Origin: CAZOSF01 sp964582415
GTDB taxonomy: Bacteria > Bacteroidota > Bacteroidia > Flavobacteriales > Flavobacteriaceae
DNA length: 45,634 nucleotides
Assembly (NCBI GenBank): GCA_964582415.1
Contig: CAZOSF010000011.1
Coordinates: forward strand, 1 to 45,634
Reading direction: 5' to 3'
In this document: in pieces, positions 7,911-15,942 of the stretch
How the letters are laid out: the number at the start of each line of letters is the position of its first letter
Position numbering within the stretch: the first letter of the stretch is position 1
Translations under genes and position numbers: made by a program
Notes under the pieces: model-generated
The model's database searches: none
Told to the model about the DNA's origin: nothing
The model's input: only the letters and a program-made list of their open reading frames with translations

Positions 7911-8909
7911 TCATTTCCTCGAAACTTGTAAGATTAAATCTACAATTCTTGACGAATATCCCGTTTCGTTATCATACCAACCGATAATCTTGACCATGGT
8001 CCCTATCACGGAGGTCATGCCTGCATCGAAGACACAGGAATGGGTATTTCCAATGATGTCTATTGAAACGATAGGGTCTTCCGTATATTCGAGAATCCCT
8101 TTTAGACGCCCTTCTGCGGCATTTTTAAAGGTTGCATTGACCTCTTCGATGCTAGTTTCCCGTTTTACGTTAAAGGTAATGTCGGTGAGAGAACCATTTG
8201 GCACGGGCACGCGTATGCCACAACCCCCAATGACATTGGCCAGATTAGGAAATATTTTTGTCAACGCCTTTGCAGCTCCCGTCGTCGTTGGGACAATCGA
8301 TTGACCGGCAGCACGTGCGCGTCGTAAGTCACGATGGGGCTGATCATGAAGGCTTTGATCGGTTGTATAAGAGTGGACTGTAGTAATATAGGCCTGTTGG
8401 ATACCGCAAAGCGCATCGATGAGCATCACCATAGGAGCAGCATTGTTGGTGGTACAGGAAGCGTTTGAAATGATCGTGTCTTCTGGATTTAATAACTGAT
8501 CATTAACTCCTAAAACAATGGTTTTTATAGTGTCTTCCAAAGGGGGAACAGACAAAATCACCTTTTTGGCTCCTGCGGCAATATGTTTCTGCAATTCATT
8601 TCTGTGCTTGAACTTTCCTGTCGCTTCCACCACAACATCACAGTCGGTCCAATCCAAGTGGTCCAATGATTTTTCAGAAGTATATCGAGTCGGTGATCCA
8701 TTTACCCAAAGTAATCCCTCCTTGAAAGTAACATCCGCTTTAAAGATACCATGGATACTGTCATATTTCAAGAGATGGGCCATGGTGGCGCCCTCTGCGA
8801 TATCATTAATGGCAACTACGTGTATTTGCGGATGTTCATGTAATAGTCGGAATAGGGTCCTCCCAATACGGCCAAATCCGTTGATTCCAACTTTCACCAT
8901 GGTGTCCAT
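7911..8909 (-). CDS. gap: Glyceraldehyde-3-phosphate dehydrogenase, type I
   Basis: The enzyme converts glyceraldehyde 3-phosphate, phosphate and NAD+ to 1,3-bisphosphoglycerate in glycolysis. It has 332 residues, normal for the family. The Rossmann motif GINGFGRIGR is at residues 8-17, and Asp in VVAINDIA suggests NAD preference. The catalytic Cys152 lies in SNASCTTN, and the partner His is in TTVHSYTTDQ. The phosphate loops DLRRARAAGQSIVPTTTGAAKA and CGIRVPVPNGSLTD are intact, as is the C-terminal WYDNETGYSSR. After the active site it has NNAAPM where the common form is NCLAPM. The ATG lies 3 bp after the lipA stop, so lipA-gap are co-transcribed. A second Met three codons in (MVKVG) is an equally possible start. 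Confidence 0.95.
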   Translation of the reverse strand: MDTMVKVGINGFGRIGRTLFRLLHEHPQIHVVAINDIAEGATMAHLLKYDSIHGIFKADVTFKEGLLWVNGSPTRYTSEKSLDHLDWTDCDVVVEATGKFKHRNELQKHIAAGAKKVILSVPPLEDTIKTIVLGVNDQLLNPEDTIISNASCTTNNAAPMVMLIDALCGIQQAYITTVHSYTTDQSLHDQPHRDLRRARAAGQSIVPTTTGAAKALTKIFPNLANVIGGCGIRVPVPNGSLTDITFNVKRETSIEEVNATFKNAAEGRLKGILEYTEDPIVSIDIIGNTHSCVFDAGMTSVIGTMVKIIGWYDNETGYSSRIVDLILQVSRK

Positions 8910-8912
8910 ATG

Positions 8913-9806
8913 TTATGCGATGTGTTTGTGGGCGCGATAAGAAGAACGCACCAAAGCACCACTTTCCACATGTCGGAAGCCCATTTCCAAGCCAATTTCT
9001 TCATACTTTTTGAATTGCTCTGGGGTGATGAACTCTTTCACCTGAAGGTGCTTTTTGGAAGGCTGCAGGTATTGCCCAATGGTGACAATATCCAAACCTA
9101 CCGATTTTAGGTCCTCCATGGTTTCGATGACTTCTTTTTCCGTTTCACCCAAGCCCAACATAATACCACTTTTGGTACGATTTACCCCTTGTTCTTTTAG
9201 ATAGCGAAGAACTTCGAGACTACGTTCATATTTTGCCTGAATTCGAACCTCTCGGGTAAGTCGTTTCACGGTTTCCATATTGTGGGAAACCACTTCTGGT
9301 GCTACTTCCACGATACGGTCGATATTGCGTGTGACACCTTGAAAGTCGGGTATCAATGTTTCTAATGTAGTTTCTGGATTCATCCGGCGAATGGCCTTAA
9401 CGGTTTCCGCCCAAATGATGGAGCCCATATCTTTTAAGTCATCCCTGTCTACTGAGGTAATCACGGCATGCTTGATTTTCATCAGCTTGATGGAACGGGC
9501 TACCTTTTCCGGTTCATCCCAATCAACGGTTTCTGGCCTTCCTGTTTTTACACCACAAAAACCACAGGATCGGGTGCAAATGTTCCCAAGGATCATGAAT
9601 GTGGCCGTGCCTTCGGTCCAGCATTCTCCCATATTGGGACAGCTTCCAGAGGTACAGATGGTATGTAAATCGTATTTTTCAACCAATCCACGAAGTTCGG
9701 TGTATTTTTTTCCAGTAGGTAATTTAACCCGTAACCATTTGGGTTTAGGGGTAGGGCGTTCCACAGAAGGGGCCGTGCTTTGAGATGCAGAAATGTGTGT
9801 ATCCAT
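8913..9806 (-). CDS. lipA: Lipoyl synthase
   Basis: LipA is a radical-SAM enzyme that inserts two sulfur atoms into octanoyl groups of lipoyl-dependent enzymes. From the ATG at 9804-9806 the protein has 297 residues. The auxiliary cluster cysteines are Cys51, Cys56 and Cys62 (CTSGSCPNMGEC) and the radical-SAM cluster is Cys77, Cys81 and Cys84 (CTRSCGFC). The C-terminal Ser ligand is in VRSSYRAH. A longer frame from a TTG at 9818 exists, but that codon lies inside a perfect TAnnTTTG element, so I place the start at the ATG. gap follows 3 bp after the stop. The pairing with GAPDH is functionally loose, linking central carbon metabolism with 2-oxoacid dehydrogenase maturation. Confidence 0.95.
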   Translation of the reverse strand: MDTHISASQSTAPSVERPTPKPKWLRVKLPTGKKYTELRGLVEKYDLHTICTSGSCPNMGECWTEGTATFMILGNICTRSCGFCGVKTGRPETVDWDEPEKVARSIKLMKIKHAVITSVDRDDLKDMGSIIWAETVKAIRRMNPETTLETLIPDFQGVTRNIDRIVEVAPEVVSHNMETVKRLTREVRIQAKYERSLEVLRYLKEQGVNRTKSGIMLGLGETEKEVIETMEDLKSVGLDIVTIGQYLQPSKKHLQVKEFITPEQFKKYEEIGLEMGFRHVESGALVRSSYRAHKHIA

Positions 9807-9815
9807 ATCGAAGGG

Positions 9816-9823
9816 CAAAGATA
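9816..9823 (-). promoter_or_regulatory. Bacteroidota -7 promoter element for lipA-gap
   Basis: On the minus strand the element reads TATCTTTG, a full match to TAnnTTTG, with a TTG about 21 nt upstream as a possible -33 box. Transcription would start a few bases before the lipA ATG, giving an almost leaderless message and ruling out the upstream TTG start. Confidence 0.65.
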
Positions 9824-9865
9824 CGATTTAAAATGTTTTTGAACCAAGCTTTGTGGTTGACCGGT

Positions 9866-11080
9866 TTATCCTAGAGAATATAAATACCACCCGCTAAAGG
9901 CTAATAACACCACGATTCCGACAATGCTATAGATCTTAAATCCAAGGGAGGGTTGGGCAGTGGTTGGAGTGTGTTTGCTGGTCAATAACCAATAACTGAT
10001 AATCGCATAGAAGGGAGCGGTCAGGAAGGAAAGCACAGTAGCGATTTGTATGAGGATTCCCATTTCTGAAATGGCGAAAAAGAAGATGGCGAGTGTGCCA
10101 AAAATCAATAGTAAAAGCCAAACGAAGTAGCCTTCTTTAGCACCTTTCCCCGTGAGAAGAAAGGTGGTTTTTTGCATCACCCTAGGGGAAGCATCCAAGG
10201 TGGTGAGTGTTGTGCTAAACATGGCCGTAAGGGCAGCAATACCGATGATGATTTTAGCCCAGTCGCCCAAGCTCACTGTATACATAGCAATAAGTTGATT
10301 TGCAAACTGCGTGCCGTTGGAGGAGAAGGTTTCTCCAGAATTATGCATCACTAAGGCTCCCAGGGCAATAAAACCGATTCCCAAAACGATGGTGGCCAAA
10401 AACCCGATATTAAAATCTAAAAGATATTGTTTTGCGTTTAGGTTCGGATTCAATTTCTTCTTTTCCAAGGTCCAAATCGATTGCCATATGGTAATGTCAA
10501 AAGGAGCCGGCATCCAACCCATAAAAGCAATTAAAAAAGCAATGCCGGCTGCATTTTCTGGAATTACCTGTTGCCAGTTAACAGTAGTCTCCACTGTCGG
10601 ACTCACCACGATTACAGCAAGAAATGTACTTATGGTTAAAGCCAACACTATGTATTTCATCAAACTATCCAACAGTTTGTAGCGCCCCAATAGAAGCAAT
10701 AAAAAACATACTAGGGTTATGATAGTGGTCCACGTAACCAAGGAACCCATTCCGAAAAGGGAAGAGGCAATCCCAGCGGTGACAATGGTCACGGCGGTTT
10801 GAATGGTAAACATGGTAGCAAAGGTGATGAGGAAATAGGCAATTAATACCCATTTGCCCAGTTTCGAATATCCATCTAACAGGTCTTCACCCGTAGCAAC
10901 AGCATATCGGGGACCGAATTGGAAAAAAGGGTATTTGATAAAATTGATAAGCAATAATGCCCATAAGAGTCCAAACCCAAAATCGGCACCAGCCCGTGTG
11001 GATTGCACCAAGTGTGAAACACCTATGGCCGCTCCTGCAAAGAGAAAACCCGGGCCGAATTTTTCCAAGAACTGTTTCAC
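9866..11080 (-). CDS. Nramp-family-like membrane transporter lacking canonical metal motifs
   Basis: This 404-residue integral membrane protein has about 11 hydrophobic segments and the overall plan of Nramp (SLC11) transporters. The start GPGFLFAGAAIG aligns with Nramp TM1, where the metal-binding DPGN would be expected; here that site reads IGVSH. The TM6 site, normally MPH, reads WMPAPFDITIWQS. Both central ligand motifs are therefore absent, so manganese/iron transport should not be assumed. The substrate could be another ion or a small solute. Its ATG overlaps the stop of the ECF sigma gene by 4 nt (ATGA), indicating translational coupling. lipA follows but has its own promoter. Confidence 0.75.
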   Translation of the reverse strand: MKQFLEKFGPGFLFAGAAIGVSHLVQSTRAGADFGFGLLWALLLINFIKYPFFQFGPRYAVATGEDLLDGYSKLGKWVLIAYFLITFATMFTIQTAVTIVTAGIASSLFGMGSLVTWTTIITLVCFLLLLLGRYKLLDSLMKYIVLALTISTFLAVIVVSPTVETTVNWQQVIPENAAGIAFLIAFMGWMPAPFDITIWQSIWTLEKKKLNPNLNAKQYLLDFNIGFLATIVLGIGFIALGALVMHNSGETFSSNGTQFANQLIAMYTVSLGDWAKIIIGIAALTAMFSTTLTTLDASPRVMQKTTFLLTGKGAKEGYFVWLLLLIFGTLAIFFFAISEMGILIQIATVLSFLTAPFYAIISYWLLTSKHTPTTAQPSLGFKIYSIVGIVVLLAFSGWYLYSLG

Positions 11081-11649
11081 AAGGATCGGTTTTGGGTAAT
11101 GATCTCTGCCAAGAGTTTTTTTGCCCTGAGTAGGCGTACTTTTACATTGCTTAGGGGTTCTTCTAAATGATCGGAAATTTCATTATAACTCATTTCCTGA
11201 AAATACCGAAGATTGATAATTTCCTGATAGGCCGGTTTAAGCAGTTTTATATAGCGCAATAATTCTGCAAGGTTTTGTTCGGTGATCAATTGATCCTCTC
11301 GGCTGGGTGTTTGATCGGCGATTTTTCGAACCTGTTCATCACTTGTATCGGTGGTATTCATATAGATGGCCGCATTTTTCTTGCGACTCTTATCTATTTG
11401 AATGTTTTTGGAAATCGCAATGAGCCAAGTGCCAAAGGCGTATGCTTCGTCGAAGGTTTCAATTTTATCGAAGGCCTTGGCAAATGTTTCGATAGTGATG
11501 TCCTCGGCGTCGTATTCGTTATTGATACGCTTCAATTGAAAACCGTATACCAAATTCCAAAAATGATCCAATAAGAAATTAAAGGCCGATTGATTGCCTT
11601 TTTTCGCCTTCTTGATTTGCTCAAGAATATCGCTCTCGCTTATTTCCAA
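11077..11649 (-). CDS. ECF-type RNA polymerase sigma factor
   Basis: This sigma-70 family factor has region 2 (SAFNFLLDHFWNLVYGF, YDAEDITIETFAKAF, FGTWLIAISKNIQIDKSRKK) and region 4 (LKPAYQEIINLRYFQEMSYNEISDHLE, VKVRLLRAKKLL). An upstream ATG at 11730 would add 27 residues that look unlike a sigma factor and overlap the glycosyltransferase gene by 91 nt. I prefer the TTG at 11647-11649 (protein starting M-E-I-S-E-S), which overlaps the glycosyltransferase stop by only 10 nt. The stop overlaps the transporter ATG by 4 nt. No anti-sigma gene is next to it; the place normally held by one is taken by the transporter. The family call is firm; the exact start is inferred. Confidence 0.88.
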   Translation of the reverse strand: MEISESDILEQIKKAKKGNQSAFNFLLDHFWNLVYGFQLKRINNEYDAEDITIETFAKAFDKIETFDEAYAFGTWLIAISKNIQIDKSRKKNAAIYMNTTDTSDEQVRKIADQTPSREDQLITEQNLAELLRYIKLLKPAYQEIINLRYFQEMSYNEISDHLEEPLSNVKVRLLRAKKLLAEIITQNRSL

Positions 11650-12734
11650 TGTGTAGGTTTTGAAATGGAATTGGAAATAAAGATAGTCAATTGGAAGAAT
11701 ACTAAAAACAATTCGAAAAAGGGTAACCAAGGCATTAGGTCATTTTCCTTTAATAGCTTGGCTCCCTTGCCTACAAATACATAGAGCATAAGCAATCGCA
11801 GCACCGTCAATGCCAATGGAATTTTCCAATCCAAAAAAGTAAAAGAAAGTACCAAAAGCACCCAAAACATAAAGTTGCTCACATAATAGAGTCCAAGGAG
11901 AAACCGATGTTTAGCCTTGTAGAATTTAGCTGTTGTAATATGTCTGCGTTTTTGACGCCACCAGGAACGCCAGGATTTCTTTGGGGTCGATAGGGTAAAG
12001 CCGTTCGCTGCATAACAGATCGCAACATTTTCTGAGGTGGCGGCTTCATTTACAAAAAGGTCATCGTCTCCGGAGCGCAGGTTCATGTGCGACATAAATC
12101 CGCTAGTTTCGTAAAACAGTTTGGAGGTGTAGGCAAGATTTCTTCCTACGCCCATATAAGGCATTCCCGCCTTTGCGTAAGCGAAATATTGGATGGCAGT
12201 GATCAAGGTTTCAAACCGAATCAACTTGTTCAGAAGTCCATTTGCCTTTTCATAAGCACCATACCCGAGAATCAGTTGCTTGGATTCGGTAAAGTGGGCC
12301 GCCATTTCCTTAAGCCATTGGTCACTCCCTGGGTGGCAATCGGCATCGGTAAAGACCAGTCGTACATGAGATGCTTTTTTAATCCCTAGCGTGAGGGAAT
12401 ACTTTTTATTGCTCCAAAAGGCCTCGTTGTTTTCCACTTCAACAATTTTCACCCTCGGATCCTGCTCATGAAACGCAGTGATGATTTCCAAGCTATCATC
12501 ACTCGAGGCGTCATCGATTAAGATAAGTTCAAAATCGGGGTAGTCCTGTTGTAGGATAAGAGGTATGTTCTTTTTAAGATTCTCCGACTCGTTTTTGGCA
12601 CAGATAATTACCGAAACAGGAAAATCTATTCCTTTCGGTGGAGATGAAGGATCGCTAAAAGTAAATTTTGAAAAAAGTAGGTAAAAGCCACCGTTGATAA
12701 GAATAACCGTAGCAAACAAGAGGAGTAGCATCAT
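11640..12734 (-). CDS. Family 2 glycosyltransferase, membrane-bound processive type
   Basis: This 364-residue protein has an N-terminal membrane helix (residues 1-22). A GT-A domain follows, with VSVIICAKNESENL, a DDASSDDS nucleotide-binding stretch, the FTDADCHPG (DxD-like) motif, the acceptor segment with SGDDDLFVNEA and the late WWRQKRRH motif equivalent to QxxRW. Two to four C-terminal membrane helices follow (from about residue 275). This layout is typical of inner-membrane GT2 enzymes that add sugars to a lipid carrier or extrude a polysaccharide; donor and product cannot be read from sequence. It starts 12 bp after the small Cys-rich gene and runs into the sigma factor start, so it is the middle of a minus-strand operon. 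Confidence 0.88.
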   Translation of the reverse strand: MMLLLLFATVILINGGFYLLFSKFTFSDPSSPPKGIDFPVSVIICAKNESENLKKNIPLILQQDYPDFELILIDDASSDDSLEIITAFHEQDPRVKIVEVENNEAFWSNKKYSLTLGIKKASHVRLVFTDADCHPGSDQWLKEMAAHFTESKQLILGYGAYEKANGLLNKLIRFETLITAIQYFAYAKAGMPYMGVGRNLAYTSKLFYETSGFMSHMNLRSGDDDLFVNEAATSENVAICYAANGFTLSTPKKSWRSWWRQKRRHITTAKFYKAKHRFLLGLYYVSNFMFWVLLVLSFTFLDWKIPLALTVLRLLMLYVFVGKGAKLLKENDLMPWLPFFELFLVFFQLTIFISNSISKPTHWK

Positions 12735-12746
12735 GGCTACAAATGC

Positions 12747-12956
12747 TTAGGATTTCTTGTTGTGATCGTTCGTGCAACTTCCGAACTGGTCTGGAGTTTT
12801 TCCACAATAGCCACAGGCTTGACCATCCTTATTCAAAAAAGGGCTCTGACTAGCGCAGGTTCCAGCAAATTTTCCATCTTTTTTGGCCCATAGTTTTATG
12901 CCAATTCCGGCAAAGGCCAGTAGTAATAATGCGAATGTGATAAGTAGTAGTCCCAT
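12747..12956 (-). CDS. Small membrane-anchored four-cysteine protein (NqrM-like?)
   Basis: The protein is 69 residues. One transmembrane helix covers residues 3-23. It is followed by KLWAKKDGKFAGTCAS and a small soluble tail with four cysteines at 34, 48, 51 and 61 (GTC, ACGYCGK, GSC). The arrangement of one helix, a basic linker, then a Cys cluster resembles NqrM (DUF539), the factor that helps mature the metal centre of Na+-translocating NADH:quinone reductase, but I cannot confirm homology. A metal or iron-sulfur binding site is likely. It is the first gene of the minus-strand set with the glycosyltransferase and sigma factor, and has a perfect -7 promoter element 18 bp upstream. Confidence 0.65.
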   Translation of the reverse strand: MGLLLITFALLLLAFAGIGIKLWAKKDGKFAGTCASQSPFLNKDGQACGYCGKTPDQFGSCTNDHNKKS

Positions 12957-12973
12957 AACTTTTTATTGCGGTA

Positions 12974-12981
12974 CAAAAGTA
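12974..12981 (-). promoter_or_regulatory. Bacteroidota -7 promoter element for the small Cys protein-GT2-sigma-transporter set
   Basis: The element reads TACTTTTG on the minus strand, a full TAnnTTTG match, 17 bp from the ATG. The -33 position is poor (TTCCT). Confidence 0.6.
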
Positions 12982-13042
12982 CAATCTTTCCTTTAGAAAT
13001 AGGAAGATTTTGATAACTTTAGCCCATTCTTAACGATAAAAA

Positions 13043-13654
13043 ATGAAAAAAATAATTGGTTCCCTTTTGCTCGGATTGTCTGTTTGTTTGATTTCTTGTA
13101 AAGACGATGTTAAATCGGATATGGAGGATTTGACAGAGGTTTCGGCAGATGGCGTAGTGAAGGAAGTAAGTCAGGAGGCTATTAAACAAAGCAACGATGA
13201 AAAGGTTCGTCAAAGTGTGATGACTAAGATTATGGTTACGCCTGAACTAGGTAAGTTCGCAAGTTTCTTGGTGTCGGCTAATTTATCGAACATGCTTTCC
13301 ACCGAAAAGGGTCCATATACGATTTTTGCTCCATCCACTGAAGCCTTTTCAAAATTATCAGAAGCCCAACTGAATATGCTGACCAATCAGAAGAACAAAG
13401 CCCTTTTGGCAACCGCCCTTCAGCAGCACATGATTGCTCAAAATTTGGGAACGGATGATCTGGTCCAGGCACTTCGCGATACCGATACCTTGGTGTATAG
13501 CGGACTTACCGGAATAAATTTGAAGGTGGTAAAAAGGGGAGATGCTCTTTTTGTGATGGACCCAAAGGGTCATGAGGCAGCGATTTTGGAAAGCGATATC
13601 ATTGGAAACAATGGTGTAGTGCACATCATTGACGCTGTGCTAGGCATCGATTAA
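13043..13654 (+). CDS. Fasciclin (FAS1) domain lipoprotein
   Basis: The protein has 203 residues. A lipoprotein signal ends in CLISC with Cys19 lipidated and an KDDVKSDMEDL tether. A single FAS1 domain covers about residues 60-203, with GKFASFLVSANLSNML, KGPYTIFAPSTEAFSKL (the H1 motif), LLATALQQHMIAQNL and the ending NNGVVHIIDAVLGI (H2 motif). FAS1 domains mediate adhesion; bacterial versions are usually surface or periplasmic, and a partner cannot be named. The gene diverges from the small Cys protein gene (86 bp). Its stop shares the TTAA with the stop of the convergent murB. A TAACTTTA sequence (7 of 8 to TAnnTTTG) lies about 25 bp upstream. Confidence 0.9.
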   Translation: MKKIIGSLLLGLSVCLISCKDDVKSDMEDLTEVSADGVVKEVSQEAIKQSNDEKVRQSVMTKIMVTPELGKFASFLVSANLSNMLSTEKGPYTIFAPSTEAFSKLSEAQLNMLTNQKNKALLATALQQHMIAQNLGTDDLVQALRDTDTLVYSGLTGINLKVVKRGDALFVMDPKGHEAAILESDIIGNNGVVHIIDAVLGID

Positions 13655-14658
13655 AAAACGTTTACTTCAGGCTCCAATAGGATATTAAATCTATTCAGGA
13701 CTTCCTGCTGAATTTTCATTGCCAAATCCCACACTTCCTTGCCACTGGCATTACCATAATTCACCAATACCAAAGCTTGGTGTTTATGTACCCCAGCATC
13801 GCCAAAGCGTTTTCCTTTGAATCCAGTTTGTTCGATAAGCCATCCCGCGGGTATTTTAAATTCATCGGAAGAAACTTCGTAAAAAGGAGCTTGACTATTC
13901 TGGGCAAGGAACGATTGAAAGGCATTAGCATCCAATACCGGATTTTTGAAGAAGCTGCCGCTGTTTCCTAATTCACTGGGATCGGGCAGTTTTGAGCGTC
14001 GTATCGCAATGACTGCTTCCGAGACATCCTTTATGGTTGGGGAAGAGATCCCCTCCATTTCGGATTGAATAGCCCCATAGCCAGTATTCAATTGATGCGG
14101 GGGCTTTTGTAATTTGAAGCGAACCGCGGTAATAATATATTGGTTTTTGGCTTCTTTCTTGAAAATGGACTCCCGATATCCAAATTTACATTCCCTATTG
14201 CCGAAAACAACGGTTTCCAGTGTTGAACGATGTATTGCCGTACAGGATTCGAATACATCCTTTAACTCTACCCCATAAGCACCAATATTCTGAATAGGTG
14301 CTGTACCTACATTTCCAGGGATTAAAGAAAGGTTTTCCAAACCGCCTAAATTTTTCGAGATGCAATACTGCACAAATTCATGCCAGTTTTCACCGGCTTT
14401 GGCTTCCAAAATAACCGATTCTTTAGATTCCTCCAGAACAGAAATCCCTTTTAGATTGATGTGAACTACCAGCGCGTTCAGATCCTGTGTTAAAAGCATA
14501 TTACTGCCGCCTCCTAGGATGAACAAATTTTCATCCGAATAGGTGGACAAGAGGTCTTTTAGTTCTTCTTCAGAGGTAACCTCACAAAATGCCTTCGCCC
14601 GACAATCGATGCCAAAGGTGTTGTATGATTTTAAGGATTTGTTCTTTTCTATTACCAT
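13651..14658 (-). CDS. murB: UDP-N-acetylenolpyruvoylglucosamine reductase
   Basis: MurB reduces UDP-GlcNAc-enolpyruvate to UDP-MurNAc with NADPH and FAD, an early cytosolic step of peptidoglycan synthesis. The 335-residue protein has the FAD-binding pieces SYNTFGI, ILGGGSNMLL and GNVGTAPIQNIGAYGVELKD, the central FGYRESIFK, and GNSGSFFKNPV with the catalytic Ser. The end PAGWLIEQTGFKGKRFGDAGVHKHQALVLVN is complete. The length suggests the E. coli-like (type I) form. The ATG overlaps the stop of the aminotransferase gene by 7 nt, so the two are translated from one message. Tail to tail with the fasciclin gene, sharing 4 nt. Confidence 0.95.
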   Translation of the reverse strand: MVIEKNKSLKSYNTFGIDCRAKAFCEVTSEEELKDLLSTYSDENLFILGGGSNMLLTQDLNALVVHINLKGISVLEESKESVILEAKAGENWHEFVQYCISKNLGGLENLSLIPGNVGTAPIQNIGAYGVELKDVFESCTAIHRSTLETVVFGNRECKFGYRESIFKKEAKNQYIITAVRFKLQKPPHQLNTGYGAIQSEMEGISSPTIKDVSEAVIAIRRSKLPDPSELGNSGSFFKNPVLDANAFQSFLAQNSQAPFYEVSSDEFKIPAGWLIEQTGFKGKRFGDAGVHKHQALVLVNYGNASGKEVWDLAMKIQQEVLNRFNILLEPEVNVF

Positions 14659-15848
14659 TTATCAGGATATACCTCCAGTGCGGCTTTCAGTATGGTACAG
14701 GCTTTTATCAGACTGTTTTTGTTAAGTACATAAGCGATACGCACCTGATTCAAGCCAACCCCTGGTGAGGAATAGAATCCAGCTGCTGGAGCTACCATAA
14801 CGGTTTCCCCATTCAGATCGAATTTTTCCAACAGCCACTGTGCAAAATCATCACTGTTTTTAACCGGTAATTCCACAATACAATAAAAAGCCCCTTTTGG
14901 CATCCCCACCTTAACACCTGGAATGTCCTTTAGATGCTCGATTAGGGTATTTCTGCGATCCTGATATTCGGCGATAACCTCATCGAAATAGCTTTGTGGA
15001 GTTTCCAGAGCCGCCTCACTTGCGATTTGCGCGAAGGTGGGCGGACTTAAACGTGCTTGGGCAAATTTCAAAGCGGTGGCAATCACCTGTTTGTTCTTGG
15101 AAACCAAACAGCCGATACGGGCACCACACATGCTATAGCGTTTGGATACGGAATCAATCAAAATTCCATTCTGGGCCATTTCGGGTTCCTGAAGGATGGA
15201 GTAATGCTCGGCTCCATCATAAGTAAATTCTCGATAGACTTCATCGGCCACTAAAAAGAGGTCATGTTTTTTTACAATCTTGGCCAAGGTTTGGATTTCC
15301 TCTTTGGAATACAAATATCCAGTTGGATTACCGGGGTTGCAGATAAGTATGGCCTTGGTTTTGGGAGTAATCAGTTTTTCAAATTCCTCGATAGGAGGCA
15401 AGGCAAAGTTGTCCTCGATTTTAGAAATTACCGGAACAATGTTCACACCCGATGCTGTTGCAAAGCCGTTATAGTTGGCATAAAAGGGTTCCGGGATAAT
15501 GATCTCATCCCCTTGGTCACAAATAGTTCCCATGGCAAACAAAAGGGCTTCACTACCTCCTGTGGTTACAATGATTTCCTCTGCTTCTACAGGAATCGAT
15601 TTGCTTTTATAGTAGTTGGCAATCTTTTTTCTGTAGCCTTCAGATCCTTCCGAACGTGTATACGCCAATACTTCCAAATGATGCAAGGAAACGGCATCCA
15701 TAGCTACCTTGGGTGATTTGATATCGGGTTGCCCAATGTTGAGGTGATAAACAGTTTTGTTCTTTTTATAAGCTTCTTCGGCAAAGGGAACCAACTTCCG
15801 AATGGGAGATTCCGGCATATCAAGGCCTTTGGAGGATATTCTTGGCAT
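14652..15848 (-). CDS. PLP-dependent class I/II aminotransferase (aspartate aminotransferase-like)
   Basis: The 398-residue enzyme belongs to fold-type I. Motifs in order are LNIGQPDIKSP, YTRSEGSEGYRKKIA, TTGGSEALLFAM, PFYANYNGF, ILICNPGNPTGYLYS (Asn for PLP), LFLVADEVYREFTYDG (Asp and Tyr for PLP) and DSVSKRYSMCGARIG with the Schiff-base Lys236. MVAPAAGFYSSPGVGLNQVRIAYV supplies the substrate-carboxylate Arg. Aspartate is the likely amino donor, but related enzymes use aromatic or other amino acids, so I leave the symbol empty. murB is translationally coupled downstream (7-nt overlap). Upstream, 94 bp separate it from the divergent protease gene. Confidence 0.92.
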   Translation of the reverse strand: MPRISSKGLDMPESPIRKLVPFAEEAYKKNKTVYHLNIGQPDIKSPKVAMDAVSLHHLEVLAYTRSEGSEGYRKKIANYYKSKSIPVEAEEIIVTTGGSEALLFAMGTICDQGDEIIIPEPFYANYNGFATASGVNIVPVISKIEDNFALPPIEEFEKLITPKTKAILICNPGNPTGYLYSKEEIQTLAKIVKKHDLFLVADEVYREFTYDGAEHYSILQEPEMAQNGILIDSVSKRYSMCGARIGCLVSKNKQVIATALKFAQARLSPPTFAQIASEAALETPQSYFDEVIAEYQDRRNTLIEHLKDIPGVKVGMPKGAFYCIVELPVKNSDDFAQWLLEKFDLNGETVMVAPAAGFYSSPGVGLNQVRIAYVLNKNSLIKACTILKAALEVYPDKW

Positions 15849-15942
15849 AGATTTATAAAATTAGAGTGCAAAGTTCTGAAATAATTGTCAAAATCGAAGA
15901 ATTTGAAACCCCTTTATCTGCTTTTTTCATATCTTTTTGTTG

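Noticed and set aside
9807..9818. TTG start of lipA giving four extra residues
   Set aside because: The TTG sits within a full -7 element, so it would not be transcribed; the ATG at 9804-9806 is used instead.
15264..15716. 150-codon plus-strand frame opposite the aminotransferase
   Set aside because: Antisense shadow of a clear enzyme gene, with no start signal or recognisable motif.
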